NCBI RefSeq assembly: GCF_002902725.1
Contig: NZ_PPRT01000097.1
Coordinates: forward strand, 1-54,007
Source of the DNA: Staphylococcus caprae
GTDB taxonomy: Bacteria; Bacillota; Bacilli; Staphylococcales; Staphylococcaceae
Length of the DNA: 54,007 nt
Direction of reading: 5' to 3'
Shown here in pieces: positions 8,864 to 19,149 of the stretch. The notes under the pieces are model-generated. The model was given only the letters and a program-made list of their open reading frames with translations. It was not told where the DNA came from and made no database searches. The position numbers were made by a program, and so were the translations under genes. The first letter of the stretch is position 1, and every line of letters starts with the position of its first letter.

Positions 8864-10327
8864 CTACACTAGAACCTTTTTACTTAAATATTGGTCGACA
8901 GATTGAGCAACAGCACGTCCTTCTTTGATTGCCCATACTACTAAACTTTGACCACGACGTGCATCTCCAGCCGCAAAAAATTTAGGGTGATTCGTTTGGA
9001 AATCTGTATCGTTTGCGACAATCTTATTACGTTCAGTTTTAATTCCAAACGCATGAGGTATAGTTGTTTCAGTCCCTACAAACCCAATGGATAAGAGGAC
9101 CAAATCAGCTGGCCAAAATCTCTCAGGGCCATCAGCCATTACCATGCCTTCTGGTGTTTCTTGTAATATTTGAGTATATAATCCTCGAACATTTCCAATG
9201 TTATCTACATCGTAACGCATCGTTTGCACACCATATGCTCTAGGCTCTTGACCAAATTTCGCTTCACATTCTTTATGCGCATAGTCCATTTTAAAAACTG
9301 GCATTGCTAAAGGCCATGACGTATTACTTTCAAACGTAATTTCTTCGGGTTGTTTAGTATACTTATTAAATTGAACAATTGATTTACAATTTTCACGTAA
9401 AGCTGTAGCAACACAGTCTGCACCAGTATCACCAGCACCTATAATAATCACGTTCTTATCTTTAGCAGTGATAGTGACTTCATCAATTTCACCATTTAGA
9501 TACTGAGTTTGTTCAGTAAGGTAATCCATTGCAAAATGAATGCCAAAGCCCATACGTCCTTCTAAAGGTAAGTCTCTCGCATTTTGAGAACCTGTGCACA
9601 GAATAATAGCATCGAACATTTCTTCAAGTGTTTCTCTATCCATATCCACACCAATTTCAACGCCTGTTTTAAAAACAATGCCCGCTTCTTCCATCAATGC
9701 TATACGACGGCGTACAACATCCTTATCTAATTTCATATTAGGAATACCATACATAAGTAGTCCACCTGGCTCATTCGCCTTTTCGAAGACGGTGACTTGA
9801 TAACCTTTAATATTAAGCTCTTCAGCGACTGTTAAACCAGCTGGCCCACTTCCAACAATCGCAACTTTTTGATCTTTTCTATCTTCGGGATACTTCGGTT
9901 GAACCCAACCATTGTCATACGCTTCATCTATAATCGTTCGCTCAATACCTTTAATCGCAACAGATTCTCTATTAATTTTCATTACACATGAATTTTCACA
10001 AGGTGCAGGACACACACGTCCAGTAAACTCAGGGAAATTATTTGTCTCACTTAACCTTTCGTAAGCCGACTTAAAATCTTGATGGTATACTAAATCATTC
10101 CATTCCGGGATATAGTTACCAATAGGACAACCGATTGTTTCTCTTCCATAAGATAGACCGGTTTGACAAAATGGTGTACCACAATCCATGCAACGTGCAC
10201 CTTGAATGGAGGCCTCATCCTTAGAAAAACGCTGTTGAAACGCATCATGGTTAGAAAGACGGTCTACTAAAGACAATTCTGACAAAGACAGTTTGTTATA
10301 TTTCATAAATCCTTTAAATTCGCCCAT
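8864..10327 (-). CDS. gltD: Glutamate synthase (NADPH) small subunit
   Basis: At 487 residues this is the usual GltD length. The N-terminal iron-sulfur cysteine sets are visible (CMDCGTPFCQ, GCPIGN, CPAPCENSC). An FAD fold follows (VAIVGSGPAGLTVAEEL, about 150), then an NADPH fold (VIIIGAGDTGADC, about 292). It passes electrons from NADPH to GltB for conversion of glutamine and 2-oxoglutarate to two glutamates. The gene follows gltB by 21 bases and is surely co-transcribed. The ribosome-binding site GGAGG lies about ten bases before the ATG. Confidence 0.97.
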   Translation of the reverse strand: MGEFKGFMKYNKLSLSELSLVDRLSNHDAFQQRFSKDEASIQGARCMDCGTPFCQTGLSYGRETIGCPIGNYIPEWNDLVYHQDFKSAYERLSETNNFPEFTGRVCPAPCENSCVMKINRESVAIKGIERTIIDEAYDNGWVQPKYPEDRKDQKVAIVGSGPAGLTVAEELNIKGYQVTVFEKANEPGGLLMYGIPNMKLDKDVVRRRIALMEEAGIVFKTGVEIGVDMDRETLEEMFDAIILCTGSQNARDLPLEGRMGFGIHFAMDYLTEQTQYLNGEIDEVTITAKDKNVIIIGAGDTGADCVATALRENCKSIVQFNKYTKQPEEITFESNTSWPLAMPVFKMDYAHKECEAKFGQEPRAYGVQTMRYDVDNIGNVRGLYTQILQETPEGMVMADGPERFWPADLVLLSIGFVGTETTIPHAFGIKTERNKIVANDTDFQTNHPKFFAAGDARRGQSLVVWAIKEGRAVAQSVDQYLSKKVLV

Positions 10328-10348
10328 GATTTATCTTCCTCCACTTCT

Positions 10349-13300
10349 CTAATAAACTACTGCTGGGTGCAATGTTTCTTCAATACTTTCTCTATCATCG
10401 TAAAATGCTGCGAGCATCGCTTCATCTACACGTTCAAATTGTCGTTTTTGTAAATCAATTTTTTGCATCATCAATTGATAATCCTTTGGAATGACTTTAA
10501 CTACGTATTGGCTCACATTTTCAAATTGATCTAAAATATCTCGTGCCTTTAGACTGCGCGTATGCTTATAATGTGCTTCAAGCATCTCTTTAATTAATGC
10601 TTTCTCCTCATCATAATCTACACTGCTAAATGCTAGCGTTTCGAGCGCGTTATCCTTTTTAAATTGTTCAATATCTGAAGGGAAGATATAACTCACACCA
10701 CCACTCATACCTTGGCCAAAGTTCTTACCCACATCACCTAAAATAATGACATGTCCGCCAGTCATATACTCAAGACCATGATCTCCAATACCTTCAACAA
10801 CAACATCAGCACCACTATTTCTAATACAGAAACGTTCTCCTGCTTTACCATTGATAAAGGCCTTACCTCTTGAAGCACCGTAAAAGCTCACATTACCAGC
10901 GATAATTTCATTTTCACGTGCTTCATTTGGAGCATTGACTATCACAGTTCCACCTGATAACCCTTTACCTACATAGTCGTTTGCATCACCAGTATGGTGA
11001 ATAGTTAATCCACGTGGCGCATAAGCAGCGAGACTTTGACCAGCATGACCTTCAGTATAAGCAAATATTGTATCCTCTGGTAAGCCTTCTTCACCATATT
11101 GTTTCGCGATGGCACTACCTGTAATCACTCCTACATCACGTTGTTCATTATTTACAACATAACTTCCTGTGAACGAATGACCATTCTCAATACTATGTTT
11201 AGCATCTGGATATAAATAATTTAAATCAAAACCAATATCTAAATGATGATCTTGTAATATTTGTTTTGTGTTAGGTCCTTCAGACTGCTCGATAAGGTTT
11301 TCAATTTGAATTGCAGCGGCTTTACTACCAGGTCTTAGTTGTGATGAACGTTGTAATAAGTCTGTTCTTCCTACCAAATCTTCAACAGTTTCTAATCCCA
11401 ATGAAGCTAAAATTTCACGCAATTCTTCTGCAATAAAATACATAAAATTAACAACGTGTTGTGCTTTACCATTAAATAACGCACGTAAATCTTTGTTTTG
11501 CGTAGCAACTCCGACTGGACATGTATCGTTATGACACACGCGCATCATAATACATCCCAACACTACAAGTGGCGCAGTTGCAAATCCAAACTCTTCCGCT
11601 CCAAGCGCACACGCATACGCTACATCTTTACCAGTCAGCAACTTACCATCTGTTTCTAATTTCACACGACTACGTAAATCATTTAACTTCAACGTTTGAT
11701 GTGTTTCAGCTAAACCAATTTCCCATGGTACACCTGCATGTTGAATGCTTGTCTTAGGCGAAGCCCCAGTTCCTCCGTCATAACCGCTAATGACGATTTT
11801 ATCAGCGAATGCTTTCGCAACTCCCAAAGCAATCGTTCCTACACCCGTTTTCGATACAAGTTTAACTGCGATATCCGCTTCTTTATTTGCGTTCTTCAAA
11901 TCATGTATCAATTGAGCTAAATCTTCAATTGAATAAATATCGTGATGTGGTGGCGGAGAAATCAATCCAATACCTGGTGTCGATCCTCTTGTTTCTGCTA
12001 TCCATGGATACACTTTAGATCCTGGTAGTTGTCCACCTTCCCCTGGTTTAGCGCCTTGCGCAACTTTAATCTGAATCTCTCTAGCATGTTGAAGATAATC
12101 ACTTGTTACACCAAATCGTCCAGACGCAACTTGTTTAATCGCACTCGTCTTATTACTTCCATCCTTTTGAATTCCATATCTTGACGGGTCTTCTCCGCCT
12201 TCTCCACTATTACTTTTACCACCAATCTGATTCATAGCCTGCGCTAGAGTTTCATGTGCTTCAGCTGAAATTGAACCATAACTCATCGCTCCAGTGTTGA
12301 ACCGTTTAACAATTTCACTCGCTGGCTCAACGCGACTAATATCAATCGGACGTTGCGTTTTAAACTCTAATAAATGTCGTATATGATCCGTACGTTGATG
12401 ATTGACTGTCTCGGAAAATTCCTTAAACAACTCATAATCATTATCTCGACAAGCATGTTGTAGTAAGAAAATAGTACGAGGATTAAACGCATGATGTTGA
12501 CCTTGTTGTCTCCATTGGAATGTACTTCCTGATTCAAGGTAGTCTGATGTATCACTCTGTCTTGCTTTATTTTCTTTATCAATTTGTTCAATACTAATAC
12601 CTGATAATTTAGATTGCGTACCAGTAAAGTATTGATCGATGACCTTTTGAGATAAACCAACTGCTTCAAAAATTTGTGCCCCTTGATAACTTTGTACAGT
12701 GGAAATCCCCATTTTAGCCATCACTTTAATCACACCTTCAGATAGCACTTGCGTATAAGTTTCAACATTGTCGGTAACTGAACCTGCTAACTGACCTTTA
12801 AGTGTTAACTGTTCTACCGTACGCTGTGCTAAATAAGGCACTACTGCATTAGCTCCATAACCAAGTAAACATGCTACATGATGTACTTCTCTTGTTTCAC
12901 CTGATTGCGCAACTAGGCTGGTTTCCATTCTTAACCCTTCACGGATTAATAATTGGTGGATATGACTTAATGCCAACAACATCGGCATCGCGAATCCTTC
13001 TTCAGATACAAGTGACTGGTCATCTAGTACTAAGATTTTCGCACCAGACTTCACAGCTTCTATAGCTCTTTCACCAAGATCCTCTAATGCTGCCTCAAGA
13101 CTTTCTGTATAAACTGTCGATAAATGAGTCACATTAAAACGTGATTGATCTATGGCTGCTAGTTGTGCTTCCGTAAGGACTGGTTTCTTCAATTGAATAC
13201 GCTGTAAAGCCGTTTCATCAGGGTGAAGTAAATTCCCTTCAGCGCCTAAGTATGATAATTCACTTGTTACGATCTTTTCTCGATAGGCATCAATAGGCGG

Positions 13301-14845
13301 ATTTGTTACTTGTGCAAATAATTGCTTGAAATAATTAAATAGTGATTCTGGTTTGTCATTGAGCACTGCTATCGGCGCATCGTACCCCATTGCACCAATC
13401 GGATCTTTCTTGCTTGTTACTAAATCTGCCATATACTTGTTTATATCTTCTTTTGTGTAAGCAAACTGCTTTTGCAGACGGAATAATGTAGACTCATCCC
13501 AATCAGAAGGCTCATATTTAACCTCTTCAAAGTGATTATCGATCTTACACTCCTCTAACCACTGTAAATAAGGTAATTCACTAGCAATATCAGCTTTCAA
13601 ATAATTATTTTCTACAACTTTATTCTGTAAAAAGTCGACAAGAAGCAACTTTCCTGGGTTAAGTTGACCTTTGAAAGCAACGTTCTCCTCAGGTACATCA
13701 ACAACACCCACTTCAGAAGAGAAAACGATAAAATTATCTTTAGTTATAGTGTAACGACCTGGTCGTAAACCGTTTCGGTCAGTAAGAGCACCAATTTTAT
13801 CGCCATTACAAAATGAAATCATTGTAGGACCGTCCCATGGTTCCATCAAATAGCTATAATATTCATAGAAAGCACGGACATTCTTATCATTAGACTTGTT
13901 GTATAACCACGGCTCTGGAATTAACAACATAGCAGCTTTTTCAGGTTCCATTGCTAGAGAAAGAAACTCGAGCGCATTATCCACAATTGCTGAGTCACTT
14001 CCATCCTCATCAACAATAAAGTGGACCTTATCCTTCTCATCGCCAAATAAAGTCTCAACTAACTTATTTTGACGTGCTCTCATCCAGTTTACATTACCTT
14101 TAATTGTATTAATTTCACCGTTGTGCATGAGCATACGGTTGGGATGCGCACGTTTCCAACTTGGAAATGTATTTGTACTAAATCTAGAGTGCACAAGCCC
14201 TAACTTCGACTGGAAATCGTCATTCTGTAGGTCTAAGTACAATCCTTTAATTTGATCCGAACGTAACCAACCTTTATATACAATTGTTCTTTTAGATAAA
14301 CTTGTGAAATATAGTTCTAGAGATTGTTCTTCTCCATAACGCTCAATTTGCTTTCTAGCTAAATACAATTGTTTCTCAACGTTTTCAACACCTCTGATAT
14401 CTACAAATACTTGTTGAATATATGGCATTGTGTCTGCAACATGCTTAGCAATCGCATTGGTATCTACAGGCACGTCTCGATATCCGATAACGTTAAATCC
14501 TTCACTTTCAAAATATGAATTAAACACGGCTTCATGTGCTGAATCTTTTACTTTTTCTTTAGAAAAAAATAATCCCACGGCATAATGTCCTTCACCGGGA
14601 ACTTTGATGTCAGTTAATTGGTCAAAAAACTTAAATGGAATTTCAGTCATAATACCGGCACCATCGCCAGTGATTCCGTCAGCTCCTACGCCACCTCTAT
14701 GATCCAATCGTCGCAACATTTCTAGAGACTTTTCTATAATATCGTGAGATCTTTTATTATCCATATTGGCATAGAATCCAATACCACACGCATCATGTTC
14801 TTCACGATAATCATACAAACCCTTTTTTAATTTCTCATTGTACAT
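10349..14845 (-). CDS. gltB: Glutamate synthase large subunit
   Basis: About 1498 residues. After a short propeptide the N-terminal nucleophile Cys20 (DACGIGFYA) begins the class II glutaminase domain. The FMN-binding synthase domain carries the 3Fe-4S signature C-x5-C-x4-C (CIMMRVCHNDTC), and a C-terminal beta-helix GXGXG domain is present. The start at MYNEKL (14845) is chosen because GGGAG lies eight bases upstream and it puts the catalytic cysteine at the usual position; an in-frame ATG eleven codons earlier has no such site. Divergent gltC and a GltC-type palindrome imply activation, and a CodY-type box in the leader implies repression by CodY. Confidence 0.97.
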   Translation of the reverse strand: MYNEKLKKGLYDYREEHDACGIGFYANMDNKRSHDIIEKSLEMLRRLDHRGGVGADGITGDGAGIMTEIPFKFFDQLTDIKVPGEGHYAVGLFFSKEKVKDSAHEAVFNSYFESEGFNVIGYRDVPVDTNAIAKHVADTMPYIQQVFVDIRGVENVEKQLYLARKQIERYGEEQSLELYFTSLSKRTIVYKGWLRSDQIKGLYLDLQNDDFQSKLGLVHSRFSTNTFPSWKRAHPNRMLMHNGEINTIKGNVNWMRARQNKLVETLFGDEKDKVHFIVDEDGSDSAIVDNALEFLSLAMEPEKAAMLLIPEPWLYNKSNDKNVRAFYEYYSYLMEPWDGPTMISFCNGDKIGALTDRNGLRPGRYTITKDNFIVFSSEVGVVDVPEENVAFKGQLNPGKLLLVDFLQNKVVENNYLKADIASELPYLQWLEECKIDNHFEEVKYEPSDWDESTLFRLQKQFAYTKEDINKYMADLVTSKKDPIGAMGYDAPIAVLNDKPESLFNYFKQLFAQVTNPPIDAYREKIVTSELSYLGAEGNLLHPDETALQRIQLKKPVLTEAQLAAIDQSRFNVTHLSTVYTESLEAALEDLGERAIEAVKSGAKILVLDDQSLVSEEGFAMPMLLALSHIHQLLIREGLRMETSLVAQSGETREVHHVACLLGYGANAVVPYLAQRTVEQLTLKGQLAGSVTDNVETYTQVLSEGVIKVMAKMGISTVQSYQGAQIFEAVGLSQKVIDQYFTGTQSKLSGISIEQIDKENKARQSDTSDYLESGSTFQWRQQGQHHAFNPRTIFLLQHACRDNDYELFKEFSETVNHQRTDHIRHLLEFKTQRPIDISRVEPASEIVKRFNTGAMSYGSISAEAHETLAQAMNQIGGKSNSGEGGEDPSRYGIQKDGSNKTSAIKQVASGRFGVTSDYLQHAREIQIKVAQGAKPGEGGQLPGSKVYPWIAETRGSTPGIGLISPPPHHDIYSIEDLAQLIHDLKNANKEADIAVKLVSKTGVGTIALGVAKAFADKIVISGYDGGTGASPKTSIQHAGVPWEIGLAETHQTLKLNDLRSRVKLETDGKLLTGKDVAYACALGAEEFGFATAPLVVLGCIMMRVCHNDTCPVGVATQNKDLRALFNGKAQHVVNFMYFIAEELREILASLGLETVEDLVGRTDLLQRSSQLRPGSKAAAIQIENLIEQSEGPNTKQILQDHHLDIGFDLNYLYPDAKHSIENGHSFTGSYVVNNEQRDVGVITGSAIAKQYGEEGLPEDTIFAYTEGHAGQSLAAYAPRGLTIHHTGDANDYVGKGLSGGTVIVNAPNEARENEIIAGNVSFYGASRGKAFINGKAGERFCIRNSGADVVVEGIGDHGLEYMTGGHVIILGDVGKNFGQGMSGGVSYIFPSDIEQFKKDNALETLAFSSVDYDEEKALIKEMLEAHYKHTRSLKARDILDQFENVSQYVVKVIPKDYQLMMQKIDLQKRQFERVDEAMLAAFYDDRESIEETLHPAVVY

Positions 14846-14865
14846 GATGCACACTCCCTTATTAG

Positions 14866-14880
14866 AATTTTCTGACAATT
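14866..14880. promoter_or_regulatory. CodY box in the gltB leader
   Basis: AATTTTCTGACAATT matches the CodY consensus AATTTTCWGAAAATT at 14 of 15 positions. It lies between the gltB promoter and its start codon, a position suited to repression when branched-chain amino acids and GTP are plentiful. Confidence 0.65.
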
Positions 14881-14897
14881 TTAGTTTGATAATAATT

Positions 14898-14926
14898 ACT
14901 ATAATGTAATATATTTATCTGTTCAA
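14898..14926 (-). promoter_or_regulatory. gltB promoter
   Basis: On the minus strand TTGAAC (14921-14926), a 17-base spacer and TATAGT (14898-14903). Confidence 0.65.
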
Positions 14927-14935
14927 TATATAAAT

Positions 14936-14952
14936 TAGATAAGACTCATCTA
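14936..14952. promoter_or_regulatory. GltC (LysR-type) binding site candidate
   Basis: TAGAT and ATCTA arms separated by seven bases form a T-N11-A type palindrome. It sits about ten bases upstream of the gltB -35, where LysR activators bind, in the gltB/gltC divergent region. Confidence 0.55.
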
Positions 14953-15049
14953 AAAATTAGAACAAATTCACATCATACTGCTATAATGTATTTATATCAT
15001 TTTACTTTTCAGAATTTTTCGTCATTTGTAAAACAGGGGGGTATACATC

Positions 15050-15931
15050 ATGGAGATGAAACAACTTAAGTACTTTGTGGAAGTTGCACGACGAGAGCAT
15101 ATTTCTGACGCAGCACTAGAGTTAAACATTGCTCAGTCTGCCATCAGTCGTCAGATTGCACAACTTGAAAAAGAATTGAATGTGACCCTTTTCAAAAGAA
15201 GTGGCCGAAACATCATTCTTACTGCAGAAGGTAAGCAACTCTTATCGGAAGCCACTCAAATTCTGGACCAACTAGATAAAACCATTCAACTATTCAAACA
15301 ACAATCCTCTACAGATCAGCGAACCATTTATATCGGATATGAGGAAAGTGATGTGTCACAAATGATGTTGCCACTCGTGCAAACATTTGAACAACAAAGC
15401 AAGAGTCTTGCTACACCACAATTGATGACTCACGAAGATATTGTAGAACAAGTGGTATCTGGGCAATTAGATATAGGATTTGTAGAGTTAACCAAAGAGG
15501 TTTCTGCGCAATCTCAACTACATACAACGTCTCTATTTGAAGAAAATTATCATATGTATGTGCCCAAGGATCATCCAATTGCAATGACTACTCAACCGCC
15601 ATTAACACAATTTGAGAACAAACCATTATACTGCTTAATGCCTTTCTCAAATACTATAAAAAATAAACTAGAATATTTGATTAAATCACATGTGTATGTC
15701 GTATCCAATAAACAACTTGCGCAATATATATTACGTAAAAATAAAGGTTTCGTCGTCTGCAACCAAAACATTCACCTGCCTTCTCATCAAGATTGGACGT
15801 ACATACCTCTTTCGCACACCGAATTAAAGCGAACAATGTGCGCAATTACTAAATACGATAATAAAAAAACAGATATCGACCTCATGTGGCAATTCATTCA
15901 TACTATGATGAATCAGACAGCTCAATTTTAG
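15050..15931 (+). CDS. gltC: LysR-family regulator GltC
   Basis: 293 residues. The N-terminal winged helix-turn-helix is clear (MKQLKYFVEVARREHISDAALELNIAQSAISRQIAQLEKELNVTLFKR), followed by a LysR substrate-binding domain. It is transcribed divergently from gltBD with about 200 bases between, the classical place for GltC, the activator of glutamate synthase in Bacillus. A GGGGGG-type ribosome site lies about ten bases before the start. A -10 TATAAT at 14982-14987 lacks a good -35. Function is assigned from family plus location. Confidence 0.92.
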   Translation: MEMKQLKYFVEVARREHISDAALELNIAQSAISRQIAQLEKELNVTLFKRSGRNIILTAEGKQLLSEATQILDQLDKTIQLFKQQSSTDQRTIYIGYEESDVSQMMLPLVQTFEQQSKSLATPQLMTHEDIVEQVVSGQLDIGFVELTKEVSAQSQLHTTSLFEENYHMYVPKDHPIAMTTQPPLTQFENKPLYCLMPFSNTIKNKLEYLIKSHVYVVSNKQLAQYILRKNKGFVVCNQNIHLPSHQDWTYIPLSHTELKRTMCAITKYDNKKTDIDLMWQFIHTMMNQTAQF

Positions 15932-16011
15932 CTAATTATAGTAACAGCGTTTATTACGCGCTTTTTTGGTAAATTGAGATAAAAATTTAAATGGTCTTAT
16001 TTCACAATTTT

Positions 16012-16040
16012 TTGTATTCAGTTACTATTGGGCGTATAAT
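16012..16040 (+). promoter_or_regulatory. Promoter of the YibE/F gene pair
   Basis: TTGTAT (16012-16017), a 17-base spacer and TATAAT (16035-16040), about 45 bases before the first gene. Confidence 0.65.
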
Positions 16041-16085
16041 CACTATGTCAATTTAATATACTAAATTGAGAATTGAGGTTTTAAC

Positions 16086-17198
16086 ATGCAGTTCAAGACT
16101 TTATTTAAACAACCTTTCACATGGATGATTGTCGCTTTCTGCTTTATTTTCCTTAGCTTATTTATTTTTACGTGTTTTAACGATAAATTTTACAATATGC
16201 CTATAGGAAAAATCACAAACGTCACGCCAATTCATTCAGAAAAGATAACGGATGAACAACATAATAAAGATATTAAATATAAAGAAAAACTCACCTTAAA
16301 AATTCTAAATGGTAAATTTGAAGGCCAGTCAGCAACGATTAACCATCAATATGTAAAGTCTCAAGCCGATTCGGAAGCATTTTCTAAAAATGACAAAGTA
16401 TTACTACATATTTCTAAAAAAACGAACGACGCTAACATTATTGAGAAAAAAAGAGATGGCTTAGTTGTCGCAATAACAGGGCTTTTCCTTCTCATTGTAT
16501 TAATTGTGGGTAAAAAGGTCGGTTTACAATCTATATTGTCACTTATTATTAATACCATTGCTGTCATCGGGGCAATATATATACATAATCAACATGGCCA
16601 AATAAGCTTATTCCTATTAATGACCTTTGCGATTATCGTCTCGACCACCTTCACATTGCTACTGGTTACCGGATGGCATATGCGAACGCTCGTGACAATC
16701 ATAAGTACGCTTATCGGAACATTTCTTTGCATCGGAGTTACGGAATTGATTATTCAATTGACTGGAGGTAATGGCATTAAATACGAAACAATGACCTTCC
16801 TTACACTCCCACCTAAAGAAGTCTTTCTCGCTTCCGTCTTAATCGGGACATTAGGTGCCGTCATGGACGTCGCTATAACGATTTCTAGTGGAATGTATGA
16901 AATCCTCCAACGCACACCAGATATCACGATGGGACGTTGGGCTTTAGCAGGACGTCATATCGGTCAAGATATTATGGGAACGATGACGAATATTTTACTC
17001 TTTTCTTACCTATCTGGTAGCTTACCAATGTTCCTTATTTATTTGAAAAATGCTAACACCATTACGTATACCATTTCAATGAACTGGTCACTAGAAGTAG
17101 CTAGAGCGATGACCGGGGGTATCGGCATTGTCTTAACCATTCCTATTACGATTGCATTAATGGAAGTTTGGCTAAAAATGCGAGGTGCTAAACAATGA
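16086..17198 (+). CDS. YibE/F-like membrane protein (first of pair)
   Basis: 370 residues. One N-terminal membrane segment (about 13-30) is followed by an extracytoplasmic region of about 90 residues. Some seven membrane segments then include the family-typical GTLGAVMDVAITISSGMYEI (about 257-276). YibE/F proteins are widespread multi-pass proteins of unknown transport or accessory role. The gene overlaps the next by four bases (ATGA), so the two are translationally coupled and probably form one complex. The pair lies beside gltC, but no functional link to glutamate synthesis is shown by the sequence. Confidence 0.88.
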   Translation: MQFKTLFKQPFTWMIVAFCFIFLSLFIFTCFNDKFYNMPIGKITNVTPIHSEKITDEQHNKDIKYKEKLTLKILNGKFEGQSATINHQYVKSQADSEAFSKNDKVLLHISKKTNDANIIEKKRDGLVVAITGLFLLIVLIVGKKVGLQSILSLIINTIAVIGAIYIHNQHGQISLFLLMTFAIIVSTTFTLLLVTGWHMRTLVTIISTLIGTFLCIGVTELIIQLTGGNGIKYETMTFLTLPPKEVFLASVLIGTLGAVMDVAITISSGMYEILQRTPDITMGRWALAGRHIGQDIMGTMTNILLFSYLSGSLPMFLIYLKNANTITYTISMNWSLEVARAMTGGIGIVLTIPITIALMEVWLKMRGAKQ

Positions 17199-17986
17199 GC
17201 GCAATAACTATTTTAGGATTATTACTATTAGTACTAATGATTATTTTCGGAGGTAAGAAAGGACTCGTCTCATTCTTCACGTTATTTTTAAACTTCATTA
17301 TACTCATTGTTAGTATCATTTTAATTATTTTTGGCGTGCCCATTTACTTAGTAACCTTTGTCTTCTGTATCGTCATTGCTGCAGTGAATCTCTTTGTGTT
17401 AAACAGCTATAATGTCAAAACTCAAGCGGCGTTTATCGGTACTATTGTCACAACTCTAATATTAATATTAGTCATTTTTCTTTCCGTAAAAATGGGACAC
17501 CTTCAAGGGTTTGCAACCGAACAACAAGACGAAACATATGTATATTCCATGAATATAGGAATCGACATGGTACAATTTATGGTTTTCACAATTGTCTTAG
17601 CAGTAATTACTGCTGTCATCGACTTAGCTATTACAATTAGTTCACCTATGTATGAATTAAGTGAGACCAATCCAGAGCTGAATCAAGGACAATTATTCAA
17701 GTCGGGTATGCGTGTAGGTCGAGAAATTTTAGCAACGTCAGCTAATACCATCTACTTAGCATATTTTGGCGGACAATTAACTTTATTTTTCTGGTTTTTC
17801 AAATTACATTATTCATTTGGTCATATCATCAATTCCAAAATTTTCGCGCAAGAATTCGTCTCGATATTACTTGGAGGCATCGCAGTGGCACTCAGCATTC
17901 CTATTACGGCATGGGTTACAGCATTTATGATTAAACGTAAAAAACATCAGAACCACACTACAACACAATATTCTGAACATGATTAA
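17195..17986 (+). CDS. YibE/F-like membrane protein (second of pair)
   Basis: 263 residues, seven or so hydrophobic segments, with the motif AVIDLAITISSPMYELSETNPEL matching the equivalent segment of its upstream partner. Unlike that partner it lacks an extracytoplasmic N-terminal domain. The two look like paralogous halves of a heteromeric membrane complex. The start overlaps the preceding stop. The substrate is unknown. Confidence 0.88.
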   Translation: MSAITILGLLLLVLMIIFGGKKGLVSFFTLFLNFIILIVSIILIIFGVPIYLVTFVFCIVIAAVNLFVLNSYNVKTQAAFIGTIVTTLILILVIFLSVKMGHLQGFATEQQDETYVYSMNIGIDMVQFMVFTIVLAVITAVIDLAITISSPMYELSETNPELNQGQLFKSGMRVGREILATSANTIYLAYFGGQLTLFFWFFKLHYSFGHIINSKIFAQEFVSILLGGIAVALSIPITAWVTAFMIKRKKHQNHTTTQYSEHD

Positions 17987-17993
17987 CATGTAA

Positions 17994-18080
17994 AATGCCC
18001 CACCACTCAACGATGTACCGGCCCTCAAAAGTTGGACTAAAATCTAACTTCATAGGTTACACATCATGAATGGTGGGGTT
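17994..18080. repeat. Nested inverted repeat, probable bidirectional terminator
   Basis: Outer arms CCCCACCACTCA near 17998 and TGAATGGTGGGG near 18067-18078 enclose an inner hairpin AAAGTTGGA/TCTAACTTC (about 18027-18051). It lies between convergent genes. The size and nested shape resemble short staphylococcal intergenic repeats more than a simple terminator. Confidence 0.55.
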
Positions 18081-18097
18081 TCGTGTATTGTCATATT

Positions 18098-18565
18098 TTA
18101 TTTCAAATCTAGTGTCATCACGTGAACGGGACGGCCAACCAACTCACTATCATGAGTATGTTGATAACCCGCTTGTTGATATAAATCAATCGCTCTTTTA
18201 TTATCAGTATTTACCGCCAGCGTAATTTCATTAATATGCGGATAGCAATCTTTCACATAACTAGGTAATAATTCAATCGTCCTCTTGCCAATGCCACGAC
18301 CTCTATAACGTTGATCGACACTAAACGACCTAAAGAAAATGGCTTGAGAATTATCAGTATAATCTTTAGGACCATCCCCTTCATGTAAAGTGAAAAAGGC
18401 CACACATACACCATCTTTCATAACTAAAGTAGGATGTCTATCAGCATCTTCTTGTGCTGATTTTATATTTTCAAGTGGCGTTTTAGTAAATTTCGAGTCA
18501 CTCTCTAAAACTTCTAAATTTGCAACTTGATGATACAGTTCTGGCTTATACGCTTTTATGTACAT
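18098..18565 (-). CDS. GNAT-family N-acetyltransferase
   Basis: 155 residues. The acetyl-CoA loop reads SFSVDQRYRGRGIGKRTIELLP, with the R-G-x-G-I/K signature, followed by LAVNTDNKRAIDLYQQAGYQ, the C-terminal GNAT strand-helix. The substrate is unknown. It is 15 bases downstream of a Nudix gene, with AGGAGG before its ATG, so the two form an operon. Confidence 0.88.
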   Translation of the reverse strand: MYIKAYKPELYHQVANLEVLESDSKFTKTPLENIKSAQEDADRHPTLVMKDGVCVAFFTLHEGDGPKDYTDNSQAIFFRSFSVDQRYRGRGIGKRTIELLPSYVKDCYPHINEITLAVNTDNKRAIDLYQQAGYQHTHDSELVGRPVHVMTLDLK

Positions 18566-18580
18566 GAGTCCTCCTAGTTT

Positions 18581-18970
18581 CTAATCCTTTTTCGAAAATT
18601 GATTAATCCAAGTGATTACCGCAGGAGCAATATATTCTGTATCTTTAATATCGAACCATTGAATGTCCGTAATTTCATTATCTGTAGTTACCTTCGACCA
18701 ATCAATCGATCTCGTCGTTCTAAATCCATTCAATTCAGTACGTGTGTCAGGTTGTGGGTATGCCTCCCCTACGACAGTACCAATAAATTCCAGTTCTTCT
18801 TCAGCTAAATCTAAACATAACTCTTCTTTGAGTTCGCGTTGCAATGCTTCAACATAACTTTCACCATCGTCAATTTTACCACCCGGGAAATAATATTTTT
18901 CCCTATTTCGAACTTGAACAAGTAAGATTTTGTCATCTTTTTCTTCTACTAAACATACACATTTAATCAT
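18581..18970 (-). CDS. Nudix hydrolase
   Basis: 129 residues with a full Nudix box GGKIDDGESYVEALQRELKEEL (G-x5-E-x7-REL-x-EE-L, about 30-52). The family hydrolyses nucleoside diphosphates linked to another group, typically oxidised nucleotides or cofactors. The C-terminal half is not diagnostic of substrate. It is the first gene of a two-gene operon with a GNAT acetyltransferase. Confidence 0.9.
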   Translation of the reverse strand: MIKCVCLVEEKDDKILLVQVRNREKYYFPGGKIDDGESYVEALQRELKEELCLDLAEEELEFIGTVVGEAYPQPDTRTELNGFRTTRSIDWSKVTTDNEITDIQWFDIKDTEYIAPAVITWINQFSKKD

Positions 18971-19149
18971 TTCACAAGCGACCTACCCTATTCTTTATTA
19001 CTTCAAAAAGCTTAATATATTTAGTAATATGTTATCATATATTAAATCATGAAGTGATTAAGTTCAAAATTCATAATTTTAAAGGAGGTTGAGATAATCA
19101 ATGATGTCTCAGCCTTTATGTATAAGATGACTATTGGAGGGGATTTTTT

